Below are positions 1-5,732 of a stretch of DNA of 6,225 nt, one piece after another. This DNA is from JAFDWI01 sp040255345. Its GTDB lineage: Bacteria > Actinomycetota > Acidimicrobiia > Acidimicrobiales > Iamiaceae. Each line of letters opens with the position of its first letter. Position 1 is the stretch's first letter. The DNA is taken from assembly GCA_040255345.1 (NCBI GenBank), contig JBDZUV010000158.1, positions 1 to 6,225 of the forward strand, in the 5' to 3' direction. The notes below the pieces were generated by a model, which did not search any database, was not told the origin of the DNA, and saw only the letters and a program-made list of their open reading frames with translations. Position numbers and translations under genes: made by a program.

Positions 1-84
1 CGACCGCTCACCACAATTCGGGCAGCGCTTCCCGGGCGAGACAGCCAACCACCGCTTCGGCCGCTTCCGGGTCCTGATCTTCAT
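1..84 (-). CDS. Possible N-terminus of a small zinc-ribbon protein (partial, runs off left edge)
   Basis: Reading the minus strand from an ATG at 84-82 gives 28 codons that stay open to the window edge. The peptide starts MKIRTRKRPKRW, is strongly basic, and then has a CPNCGE motif at residues 21-26. A CxxC of this kind is usually half of a zinc ribbon, and the second pair of cysteines would lie outside the window. Third positions are mostly G or C, as in the real genes here. A GAGGGG stretch lies about 11 bases before the ATG and could be a ribosome binding site. No family can be named from 28 residues. The short length and an open overlapping frame on the same strand keep confidence low. 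Confidence 0.4.
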   Translation of the reverse strand, partial: MKIRTRKRPKRWLAVSPGKRCPNCGERS

Positions 85-338
85 TGCGGTCTCGTTCCCC
101 TCGCTCAGGTGCGGTTCGGCGTCGACGATAGGCGTGGCGTGTGACATTTTCACCGATTGCGTGCCGAGTGGGGGTGCAGACGAGCTATTCGGATGCTCCG
201 GGTCGCGCCGGCCGGCTGGGCCGGGGACGTCGCGATATTCGCCCTGCATGTTCAGGCGGCCTTTGACTAGCAAAGTGCGTGCTTCAGTCGTAGCGGGCGT
301 GCCCGCGGTCGCGTACCGGGCGCGGCGCCGAGTTCTTC

Positions 339-354
339 CGCGCCTGCTGGCGCG
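339..354 (-). terminator. Small GC hairpin downstream of the toxin gene
   Basis: A perfect 6-bp stem (CGCGCC / GGCGCG) with a TGCT loop lies 15 bases beyond the toxin stop codon. It has no run of T after it, so it would be a non-canonical terminator, and a stem this short can arise by chance in GC-rich DNA. The rest of 85-338 shows nothing gene-like to me. It holds only two 5-bp stem-loops, at 261-275 and 293-306. Confidence 0.3.
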
Positions 355-369
355 ATCATCCGAAAGTCT

Positions 370-651
370 TCACGAGGGTCGGTAGACGTCTCGGCGATGA
401 CCAATCCGCACCACGAAGACCAGATCTTCTGCGACGCCGATTCGATACATGACCCGGTACTGGCCCCGCCTGGCGCTGTGGTAGCCCTCGAGTTCCCCGG
501 TGAGCCGCTTTTCGACCCGCTGCGGATTCGTGCTCAACGGACCGAAACAGAACTCGATCGCCGCGGCCGCAGAGGGCTCGGGTAGCCGGCCGAGTGCTCG
601 ACGCGCACTCGCGGTGAACCGAACCCCATAGCCCCCTCCTATCGAGGTCAC
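370..651 (-). CDS. RelE/ParE-family toxin of a type II toxin-antitoxin locus
   Basis: The 93-residue product has the RelE/ParE fold signature: YGVRFTASARRALGRLP near the N-terminus (residues 8-24), then a basic middle and ARRGQYRVMYRI (60-71), and GHRRDVY at the end (84-90). In this family the toxin usually cuts mRNA on the ribosome, and basic residues with a late Arg and Tyr are important. Those positions look intact here (R61, R66, R86, Y90). The GTG start at 651-649 shares GTGA with the antitoxin stop, which would couple translation. However, a much better ribosome binding site (AGGAGG, 640-635) points to an ATG at 629-627 that is one base out of frame with the toxin. One more G in the following G run would give a start reading MGVRFT, so the native start may have been lost. 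The family call is firm. Whether the gene is still expressed is not. Confidence 0.8.
   Translation of the reverse strand: MTSIGGGYGVRFTASARRALGRLPEPSAAAAIEFCFGPLSTNPQRVEKRLTGELEGYHSARRGQYRVMYRIGVAEDLVFVVRIGHRRDVYRPS
630..640 (-). promoter_or_regulatory. Strong ribosome binding site aimed at an out-of-frame ATG
   Basis: AGGAGG (640-635) followed by GGGCT lies 5 bases before an ATG at 629-627. It is the only textbook Shine-Dalgarno in the window. The ATG frame (MGFGSPRVRV) closes after about 30 codons and resembles no protein, while the neighbouring frame is the toxin. This suggests the site once served the toxin and that a G was lost from the run at 627-624. Confidence 0.55.
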
Positions 652-885
652 TCGTCGGCTGAAGACGAAGCTCGGCGAGCAGCCAGATCCGCACGGATGG
701 TCGCATCGTCGAACGTTTCGCCAAGCCTCGTATGCGCCATCGATCGCGTCGATCGCGTCGATCGCTTCGGTCGTGCCCGAGCCTGACGCCTCGATGTCGA
801 TGAACACCTCGGCGAGGGTCTCGTTCAGGTTCTTGTCGGGATCGGCGTCGGGCGGAAGCGGCCGCGTCACAAGTGTGCCGGTCAC
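648..885 (-). pseudogene. Degraded Phd/YefM-like antitoxin of the RelE/ParE toxin
   Basis: From a GTG at 885 the frame reads DKNLNETLAEVFIDIEASG (residues 17-35), which resembles the first helices of Phd/YefM antitoxins. Reading then continues to GAYEA (50-54) and drifts into an unlikely Cys/Pro-rich stretch. If the single base at 723 is skipped, reading continues GETFDDATIRADLAARRASSSADE and stops at TGA 650-648. That is a typical charged helical antitoxin tail ending exactly at the toxin start. The repaired product would be 78 residues. It lacks the usual central strand and turn with a TRxGRP-like motif, so an internal deletion of roughly 25-35 codons is inferred on top of the frameshift. 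I see no ribosome binding site before 885 (an internal GTG at 870 is also possible). The N-terminal assignment is weaker than the C-terminal one. Confidence 0.5.
742..768. repeat. Three 9-bp tandem units inside the antitoxin remnant
   Basis: GATCGCGTC occurs twice (742-750, 751-759), followed by GATCGCTTC (760-768), which differs by one base. On the minus strand the units encode AID-AID-AID. The array sits close to the inferred frameshift at 723, so replication slippage is a likely source of the damage. Confidence 0.85.
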
Positions 886-904
886 CGGGTGTCGGGAAGG
901 CCCG

Positions 905-967
905 TTTGTCCACGTTGTAGCGACAATCGATGGGCGCGGGTCTGATTGTCGCTACAACGTGGACAAA
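905..967. repeat. Perfect 24-bp inverted repeat (63-bp palindromic element)
   Basis: The arms 905-928 and 944-967 are exact reverse complements over 24 bases and flank a 15-base spacer (929-943). Each arm reads TTTGTCCACGTTGTAG and then CGACAATC outward to inward. The arms are about 46% GC, far below the surroundings, which suggests an imported or mobile element. On the minus strand the outer arm codes for the last residues (LSTL) and the TAG stop of the winged-helix gene. Because the arms are inverted, the same stop motif is offered in both directions. There is no T-run after either side and no obvious target duplication. It could be a bidirectional terminator or a REP/MITE-like element. It separates the winged-helix gene from the toxin-antitoxin remnant, whose first codon lies only 20 bases further on. 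Confidence 0.9.
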
Positions 968-1287
968 TCTGGTCCCAAAGTCGACCCGGCGTGCCCGCGG
1001 GCACGCAGTTGGGCGACCCGTTTCATGATTCGGTGGCGAGTTGGCCGGGGCATGGTGCCCGGCCCATAGGTCGCTCGACCGAGTCGGACCGCTCGACCAT
1101 GTTCGATCTCCCATCGCAAGGCATCCGAGATCGTCTTCGATGGTCGTCCGGTCAATGCAAAGCCCTCTTGGTCGACTGCAGATGCGAGCTCTGCGACCGT
1201 GCACGGTCCGCGCTCGGTGAGAAGCACCGTCAGGAGATAGCGGAGGAGCAGACCCGAAAGCAGCGGGTGGTCGGTGGCGGTGTCCAT
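952..1287 (-). CDS. Small winged helix-turn-helix protein, uncharacterised
   Basis: The product has 111 residues. A hydrophobic first helix (about 9-25, LLSGLLLRYLLTVLL) is followed by TVAELASAV (30-38), then a likely recognition helix RPSKTISDALRWEI (48-61), and a wing-like hairpin HGRAVRLGRATYGPG (63-77). The tail is basic (PRPTRHRIMKRVAQLRAR, 80-97). This order of helices plus wing fits a compact winged-helix DNA-binding domain with no ligand or enzyme domain. It therefore probably acts as a regulator or accessory DNA-binding protein, with unknown targets. The ATG at 1287 is chosen because it precedes the first conserved-looking helix and the sequence before it is low-complexity. Only a weak GGGG lies before it. 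The last codons and the stop lie inside the 24-bp repeat arm, so the natural C-terminus may have been replaced. It is separated from murB by 82 bases and a hairpin, so it is probably transcribed separately. Confidence 0.7.
   Translation of the reverse strand: MDTATDHPLLSGLLLRYLLTVLLTERGPCTVAELASAVDQEGFALTGRPSKTISDALRWEIEHGRAVRLGRATYGPGTMPRPTRHRIMKRVAQLRARGHAGSTLGPDLSTL
989..1006. repeat. 18-bp perfect palindrome inside the winged-helix gene
   Basis: GCGTGCCCGCGGGCACGC is self-complementary over 18 bases. The inner 16 bases recur exactly at 1344-1359 in the hairpin after murB. A shorter 12-base version, TGCCCGCGGGCA, lies at 3387-3398 inside namH. Here it falls in codons for RARGHAG near the gene's 3' end. 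Some recurrence is expected at this base composition, so no function is claimed. Confidence 0.6.
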
Positions 1288-1336
1288 CGCCCCAGCATGC
1301 GCCGAGCCTGTGACACTGCGCTCGCCGAGCGCGGAT

Positions 1337-1369
1337 GGGGCCCCGTGCCCGCGGGCACGCCGGGACCCC
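1337..1369 (-). terminator. GC-rich hairpin terminating the namH-murB operon
   Basis: The hairpin abuts the murB stop codon. GGGG (1337-1340) pairs with CCCC (1366-1369), CCC (1341-1343) with GGG (1362-1364), and the core is the 16-bp palindrome 1344-1359. Only a one-base and a two-base bulge interrupt the stem. No T-tract follows, which is common for terminators in high-GC actinobacteria. Its place between murB and the next gene supports a terminator role. Confidence 0.55.
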
Positions 1370-2521
1370 TCAGGTGCGGAGCCAGGCGGGCTCGCCTGCC
1401 GCGCCGGGGGAGAAGGGGTGGGCTGACTCAAAGGTGGCCGGTTCGGGGTCTGCGAACTCGCCGAGGAACTGCGGTTCGGGTTGCAGCTCGATGCCGGTCT
1501 CGGCCTCGACGCGGCCACGGATCAGCCACGACAACTGCCAGATGTCGTCCGCGGTCGCGCCGTCGCGCGCCACGATCGCCAGCACGTGATGATCCGAGAG
1601 CTGCACCGTGCCCCACGAGTCGCCGGGGCGGAAGCCCGCCGCGCGCAACAGCAACGCCGCGGGGATTCGTCGTACCTGTGCGCCCGGGTCGGCTGCCCGG
1701 CGGCCTTCGAGATACTGGACGTCCAAGCCGTCACGGGCGAAGCGGTCGATCAGCTCATCGGCCGCGCCCGCGGGCACCTCGGGGTTCACGAAGAACGAGC
1801 CCGCACTGCGACTCATCGGGTCGGCGGGGTCGATCACCATCGACTTCGCCCGCCGCACCGCGAGTGTCGCTTCGCGTCGGGTCGCCACGTCGGTCGGGTC
1901 GCCGCCGTTCGCATCGAACCACCGGACCAGATCGCCATAGGTCGACGCCGCGGGCGGCGAGGCGGCTGCCACGGGCAGACGAAAGCGCACGTGCGTGATG
2001 CCGGCCCGGCCGGCCCAGTCGCCGTCTTTGAAGCGGCTCGCACGAAACCCGAACCCGCACGCCTCGGGGGGCACCTCGCCGGTCTGGCCCGAGTCGCGGT
2101 CGTACACCCCCACCGCGGTGATCACGTCGCACACCTGTTGGCCGTACGCCGCCACGTTCTGCACCGGCGCGGCGCCCACCGTGCCGGGGATGCCGCTCAA
2201 CAACTCCACCCCGGTCGCGCCCGCCTCGACGGTCGCGGTCACGAAGTCGTCCCACGCGACGCCGGCGTCGACGGTCCACTCGATCGCCTCGTCGCCGATC
2301 AGGCGCTTGCCGATCGACCCGCCGAGGATCTGCACCACCGTGCCTGGCAGGCCGGCGTCGGCGATCACCACGTTCGACCCGCCGCCCAACAGCCACAGCG
2401 GCTCGCCGCGCAGGTCGGCCACCGCGAACGCCGACACGATCTCCTCACGTCGGCGGATTGCGAAGAACCGATGCGCGGGCCCACCCACGCCCAGCGTGGT
2501 CAACGGCGCCAGGTCGCTCAC
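1370..2521 (-). CDS. murB: UDP-N-acetylenolpyruvoylglucosamine reductase (MurB)
   Basis: MurB is the cytoplasmic FAD enzyme that uses NADPH to reduce UDP-GlcNAc-enolpyruvate to UDP-MurNAc, the second committed step of peptidoglycan synthesis. The 383-residue protein starts with LTTLGVGGPAHRF (7-19) and has the FAD-binding loop LLGGGSNVV (44-52), SGIPGTVGAAPVQNVAAYG (109-127), and the catalytic residues expected of the family: R160 in GFGFRASRFK, S242 in SAGSFFVNP, and E349 in PEPQFLGEF. The continuous layout with the YG and FK motifs matches type I (E. coli-like) MurB. It is somewhat longer than the 342-residue E. coli enzyme, with a Pro/Ala-rich C-terminal tail (about 356-383). Translation starts at GTG 2521-2519, sharing four bases with the namH stop, so it is probably translated by re-initiation after namH. 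No separate ribosome site is visible. Confidence 0.96.
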   Translation of the reverse strand: MSDLAPLTTLGVGGPAHRFFAIRRREEIVSAFAVADLRGEPLWLLGGGSNVVIADAGLPGTVVQILGGSIGKRLIGDEAIEWTVDAGVAWDDFVTATVEAGATGVELLSGIPGTVGAAPVQNVAAYGQQVCDVITAVGVYDRDSGQTGEVPPEACGFGFRASRFKDGDWAGRAGITHVRFRLPVAAASPPAASTYGDLVRWFDANGGDPTDVATRREATLAVRRAKSMVIDPADPMSRSAGSFFVNPEVPAGAADELIDRFARDGLDVQYLEGRRAADPGAQVRRIPAALLLRAAGFRPGDSWGTVQLSDHHVLAIVARDGATADDIWQLSWLIRGRVEAETGIELQPEPQFLGEFADPEPATFESAHPFSPGAAGEPAWLRT

Positions 2522-4230
2522 CCGTCGACGTCCGGGATCTCGTCACCCGCACCAGCCGTCGTGCCACCGGAAGCCTGCGCGATGTGCACCCGCGTCCCGG
2601 CCTCCGCAGCGTTCGGTGGGTCGCCCTCGCCCGCCCAGTGGCAGCGCAGCTCGTGGCCCCGCGACGTCAGACACCTGCCGGTGGTCAGATCCCACTGCCA
2701 GCCGTGCATCCGACAGGTGAGCGTCGTGCCCTCCACCACCCCGAAATGCGCGAGCTCGGCCTTGAGGTGCGGGCACCGCGCCTGCATCGCCCAACCGTCG
2801 AGCACCGTGGAGGAATCATCGTCTCGCCGCTCGGCGAACCAGCCCTCGGCGTACTCGAGTCGCTCGTCGATCAGACACTTGAAGAACGTGTACAGGTACT
2901 CGTTGTAGGTGCCGGCCCGGTGCGCGTCGAACCGCATCGACAGAAACAGCGTGTTCACCCAGTCGATCTCGTGGTCCGCGATCAGCCGCTCGATGAGCAC
3001 CCGCCGCACACCGAAGCGGTAGCGGCACCGTTCGCCCTCGGTGGTCCGGCGCACCACCCGGGCCGGAAAGTCGATCACCACCGACTCGTCGTCTCCGCGG
3101 CCGTCGCCGGCCGCCGCGTGCGGGTCGCCGGTGATCCGCAGTTCGACGGGGTAGCCGATGCCGTCGGCGAAGTGCACCGACAGCGCGAGCAACGGCTCGA
3201 ACCAGGCCCGCAGCTCGGCGAAGATGTCGACGTCCGGCGCCGCCCACGCCGCCTTCTCCGCCGCGATCCGTGACGCCTGGCGGGCCTGGTACGCCTTCAG
3301 GTACGTGGCCTTGTCGGCGAAGATCGCGTCGAGTTCGGCGTCGGCGATCGGATGGGTCACCACACACGCCGAGCGGGTCGAAGCGCTGCCCGCGGGCACG
3401 TGGGTGACCGTAGCGGTGCTGCCCGGAATCAACAGCCGGGCGTTGTCGTGGCCGTGCTCGGCCAGGTAGTCGATGAACACCGTGGCGTCGGGGAACACGT
3501 TCGCCGGGTCGTTGCCCACATCGTTGTGCGCGAACAACTCGTCGTCGAGAAAACACGGCGGCCCCGCGCTCGGAAACACGAACGACGCCCCCAGATCGAC
3601 CGCGTAGCGCATCGCCCGTGCCAGCCCGTTGCTGCGCTTCTCGACCCCGGCCTTGGTCTTGGTCTTGTCGGGCAGGTCATAGACCATCGGGTACCAGATC
3701 GCCCCGGAGAACTGCAGCAGGTGCGCGTCATAGCCCGCATCACCGGCGAACGCGTGCAACGCGTCGTACCCCAGCGGGCGGGCGTCGTTCTGGTTCAACA
3801 CGATTGCCGTGCCATCGTCGACCGCCAGCGCCGAGTCACCCAGCGGGCCGTCGTTGGGTGAGGTCAACGCCGAGATCTGCACCCGCATGCCGTCGAGCTC
3901 GACCGGGGTGTTGTCGGGGATCGGCAGGAAGTTGGTGAACCCGAGCTCGCGCAAGGCGTCTTCGAGATCGTCGACCGGAAAGTCGGGCAACAGCACCGTC
4001 GCCGACTTGGCGACATGCCGGGCCAGGTTCTCGGCGTCGAAATGGTCATGGTGCAGATGCGACACGTACAGGTAGTCGCACGCACCGAGCGCCGCCCAGT
4101 CGAGTCCGGAATTGTCGGGAAACACGAACCACGACGCGTAATAGGCCGGGTACAGCCACGGGTCGCACAGGATCGTGCCCCCGGCCGTGTCGAGGAGCAG
4201 CCCGGCATGGCCGGTCGAGGTGATCTTCAT
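2518..4230 (-). CDS. namH: UDP-N-acetylmuramate N-acetyl hydroxylase (NamH-like), MBL-type fold plus Rieske centre
   Basis: NamH of mycobacteria oxidises the N-acetyl group of UDP-MurNAc to N-glycolyl, giving N-glycolylated peptidoglycan. It is related to the animal CMP-Neu5Ac hydroxylase. The 570-residue product shows a metallo-beta-lactamase-like N-terminal half with HLHHDH (58-63) after CDYLYVS, conserved-looking blocks QFSGAIWYPMVYDLP (173-187) and FPSAGPPCFLDDELF (219-233), then DGIGYPVEL (356-364) and YNEYLYTFFKCL (442-453). A C-terminal Rieske [2Fe-2S] motif follows: C486-P-H488 and C506-R-M-H509, 17 residues apart. From memory, the motif order and many short blocks match mycobacterial Rv3818 (about 516 residues). 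This protein is longer, with a Gly/Asp/Ala loop near 369-384 and a Gly/Ala-rich tail after about 530. The ATG at 4230 begins MKITSTGHAGLLL, as expected for the family, and has no Shine-Dalgarno. The downstream overlap with murB, which makes the substrate, supports the call. Confidence 0.87.
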   Translation of the reverse strand: MKITSTGHAGLLLDTAGGTILCDPWLYPAYYASWFVFPDNSGLDWAALGACDYLYVSHLHHDHFDAENLARHVAKSATVLLPDFPVDDLEDALRELGFTNFLPIPDNTPVELDGMRVQISALTSPNDGPLGDSALAVDDGTAIVLNQNDARPLGYDALHAFAGDAGYDAHLLQFSGAIWYPMVYDLPDKTKTKAGVEKRSNGLARAMRYAVDLGASFVFPSAGPPCFLDDELFAHNDVGNDPANVFPDATVFIDYLAEHGHDNARLLIPGSTATVTHVPAGSASTRSACVVTHPIADAELDAIFADKATYLKAYQARQASRIAAEKAAWAAPDVDIFAELRAWFEPLLALSVHFADGIGYPVELRITGDPHAAAGDGRGDDESVVIDFPARVVRRTTEGERCRYRFGVRRVLIERLIADHEIDWVNTLFLSMRFDAHRAGTYNEYLYTFFKCLIDERLEYAEGWFAERRDDDSSTVLDGWAMQARCPHLKAELAHFGVVEGTTLTCRMHGWQWDLTTGRCLTSRGHELRCHWAGEGDPPNAAEAGTRVHIAQASGGTTAGAGDEIPDVDG

Positions 4231-4269
4231 GCTGGGGTGAACTTCATACTGAGTTGGCCTTCATGCCGG
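4219..4269. repeat. Three 17-bp imperfect tandem units across the namH start codon
   Basis: The units are 4219-4235, 4236-4252 and 4253-4269. Each holds CTTCAT at the same offset (4225, 4242, 4259), which is ATGAAG on the namH strand. Units 1 and 2 agree at 14 of 17 bases, and units 1 and 3 at 13 of 17. Unit 1 contains the namH start. The two upstream ATGAAG copies open frames that close within a few codons and are not used. The array could be an operator with one site per 17 bases, or a slippage duplication. Confidence 0.6.
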
Positions 4270-4353
4270 TGCGGGTCGCCTCGCAGGCTCGTGTCGAATC
4301 GGTCCAGTTTGGCGCACCCACCCCCGAGCGCCGCCACACGCGAGGTCGCCCAC

Positions 4354-4359
4354 TACCGT
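4354..4359 (+). promoter_or_regulatory. Candidate -10 element of a leaderless cysS promoter
   Basis: TACCGT fits the TAnnnT pattern of actinobacterial -10 boxes and ends 8 bases before the cysS ATG. Transcription would then begin at or next to the start codon. The absence of any purine-rich ribosome site before the ATG agrees with a leaderless mRNA. No clear -35 box is seen. The 137-base gap 4231-4367 must hold promoters for both namH and cysS. Confidence 0.45.
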
Positions 4360-4367
4360 GATCACCC

Positions 4368-5732
4368 ATGTTGGCCCTGTTCGACACCGCATCTGGCAAG
4401 GTCGTGCCCTTCACCGCCCGCAACCCCGGGCAGGTGTCGATGTACGTGTGCGGACCCACCGTCTACGGGCCTCCGCACCTCGGTCACGGCCGTTTCGCGC
4501 TCGTGTTCGACGTGCTGCGCCGCTATCTCGCCTACGCGGGCAACGAGGTCACCCATGTGTCGAACATCACCGACATCGACGACAACATCATCAGACGCGC
4601 CGAGGAACTCGGGGTGACCCCGACCGAGGTCGCCGACACCAACGAGGCGATCTGGTGGGAGGCGATGGACGCCATCGGCGTGCAACGCCCCACCCATGAC
4701 CCGCACGCCACCGACTACGTGGACCACATGGTCGAACTCGTCGCACGGCTGGTCGACGCGGGCCACGCGTATGTCGCCGGTGACGGCGTGTACTTCCGGG
4801 CGGGCACGGTCGAGGACTACGGGCTGCTGGCCCGCCAGTCGATCGACAGCCTGCGCGCCGGGGCCCGCGTGGAAGGACCCGACGACAAGGAATCGCCGAT
4901 CGACTTCGCCCTGTGGAAGTTCGCCAAACCCGGCGAACCGGCGTGGCCCTCACCCTGGGGGGCGGGCCGTCCGGGTTGGCACACCGAATGTGTGGTCATG
5001 GCGCTCGACCTGCTCGGCGAAGGTTTCGACATCCACGGCGGGGGACTCGACCTCGCCTTCCCCCATCACGAGAACGAACGGGCCCAGGCCGTCGCCGACG
5101 GCAGCGACTTCGCCCAGTTCTGGGTGCACAACGGCTTCGTCGAAGTGGACGGCACCAAGATGTCGAAGTCGCTCGGCAACTTCACCAACCTCGTCGAGCT
5201 GGTCGAAACCCACGACGCCCGCGCCTTCAGACTGTTGGTGCTGCGCTCGCACTACCGCTCACCGATCGACGTGAACGCCGACTCGATCACCGACGCCGAG
5301 GCGGCGCTCGACCGCCTCGATGGGTTCGCCCGACGCGTGCGCGACGCCGATCTCGACCCGGCGCTGCCCGACACCGCGGTGATGGAACGCTTCGTCGCCG
5401 CGATGGACGACGACCTCGACACCCCGGCGGCGACCGCGGTGCTCTTCGATGCCGTCCGCCACGCCAACGCCGCGCTCGACGCCGGCGACACCGCCACCGC
5501 AGCGGGCCTGGCCACGGCCGTCGACCAGATCACGAGCGCGTTCGGGTTGGTGCTGCACACCGACGACGACCGCGGCGAGGTTCCCGCGGAGATCGTCGAT
5601 CTGGCCGCCCGGCGCGACGCCGCTCGAGCTGCGAAGGATTTCGTGCGCGCGGACGAACTGCGCGACCAGATCGCCGCCGCCGGCTGGCAGGTGACCGACA
5701 CGCCGAACGGGCCGGATCTGACCCGCAACTGA
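4368..5732 (+). CDS. cysS: Cysteinyl-tRNA synthetase
   Basis: The enzyme charges tRNA-Cys with cysteine in the cytoplasm. The 454-residue protein is a full-length class I synthetase. It has CGPTVYGPPHLGHGR (28-42) containing the HIGH motif (HLGH, 37-40), NITDIDDNII (66-75), and a zinc site made by C28, C208, H233 and E237 in GWHTECV and FPHHENE. The KMSKS motif is exact (264-268, KMSKSLGNF). The C-terminal anticodon-binding region has AARRDAARAAKDFVRADELRDQI (413-435). Mycothiol ligase MshC is a close paralogue, but it usually has CGITPYD at the first motif, whereas CGPTVYG here is typical of CysS. The start at ATG 4368 gives the usual MLxLFDT N-terminus. The gene is divergent from namH, with 137 bases between them. 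Confidence 0.97.
   Translation: MLALFDTASGKVVPFTARNPGQVSMYVCGPTVYGPPHLGHGRFALVFDVLRRYLAYAGNEVTHVSNITDIDDNIIRRAEELGVTPTEVADTNEAIWWEAMDAIGVQRPTHDPHATDYVDHMVELVARLVDAGHAYVAGDGVYFRAGTVEDYGLLARQSIDSLRAGARVEGPDDKESPIDFALWKFAKPGEPAWPSPWGAGRPGWHTECVVMALDLLGEGFDIHGGGLDLAFPHHENERAQAVADGSDFAQFWVHNGFVEVDGTKMSKSLGNFTNLVELVETHDARAFRLLVLRSHYRSPIDVNADSITDAEAALDRLDGFARRVRDADLDPALPDTAVMERFVAAMDDDLDTPAATAVLFDAVRHANAALDAGDTATAAGLATAVDQITSAFGLVLHTDDDRGEVPAEIVDLAARRDAARAAKDFVRADELRDQIAAAGWQVTDTPNGPDLTRN

Noticed and set aside
8..184. A second minus-strand frame ending DPEAAEAVVGCLAREALPELW
   Set aside because: The tail looks protein-like, but the frame has no ATG and only an internal GTG near its end. The overlapping frame with an ATG and a CxxC motif is preferred, though not certain.
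2..385. A plus-strand frame open from the left edge to 385
   Set aside because: No convincing start, ribosome site or motif. The peptide is of mixed composition, and it overlaps the better-supported minus-strand reading at 1-84.
905..967. Ends of a transposon or integron attachment site
   Set aside because: The spacer is only 15 bases, no transposase or integrase gene is nearby, and I found no flanking target duplication. A non-autonomous element remains possible.
356..1204. A long minus-strand open frame (282 codons) spanning the toxin-antitoxin region and part of the winged-helix gene
   Set aside because: It is out of frame with recognisable RelE and winged-helix proteins, is rich in Arg and Asp typical of shadow frames in GC-rich DNA, and reads straight through the palindrome.
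1481..2908. A 475-codon plus-strand open frame opposite murB and namH
   Set aside because: It is antisense to two well-recognised genes, has an unnatural His/Arg/Ala-rich composition, and shows no family motif.
4219..4269. Short CRISPR-like array
   Set aside because: The 17-bp units are directly adjacent with no spacers, and no cas genes are present.
4368..5732. Mycothiol ligase MshC instead of CysS
   Set aside because: The first motif is CGPTVYG and the KMSKS motif and C-terminal region are of CysS type. MshC usually has CGITPYD.
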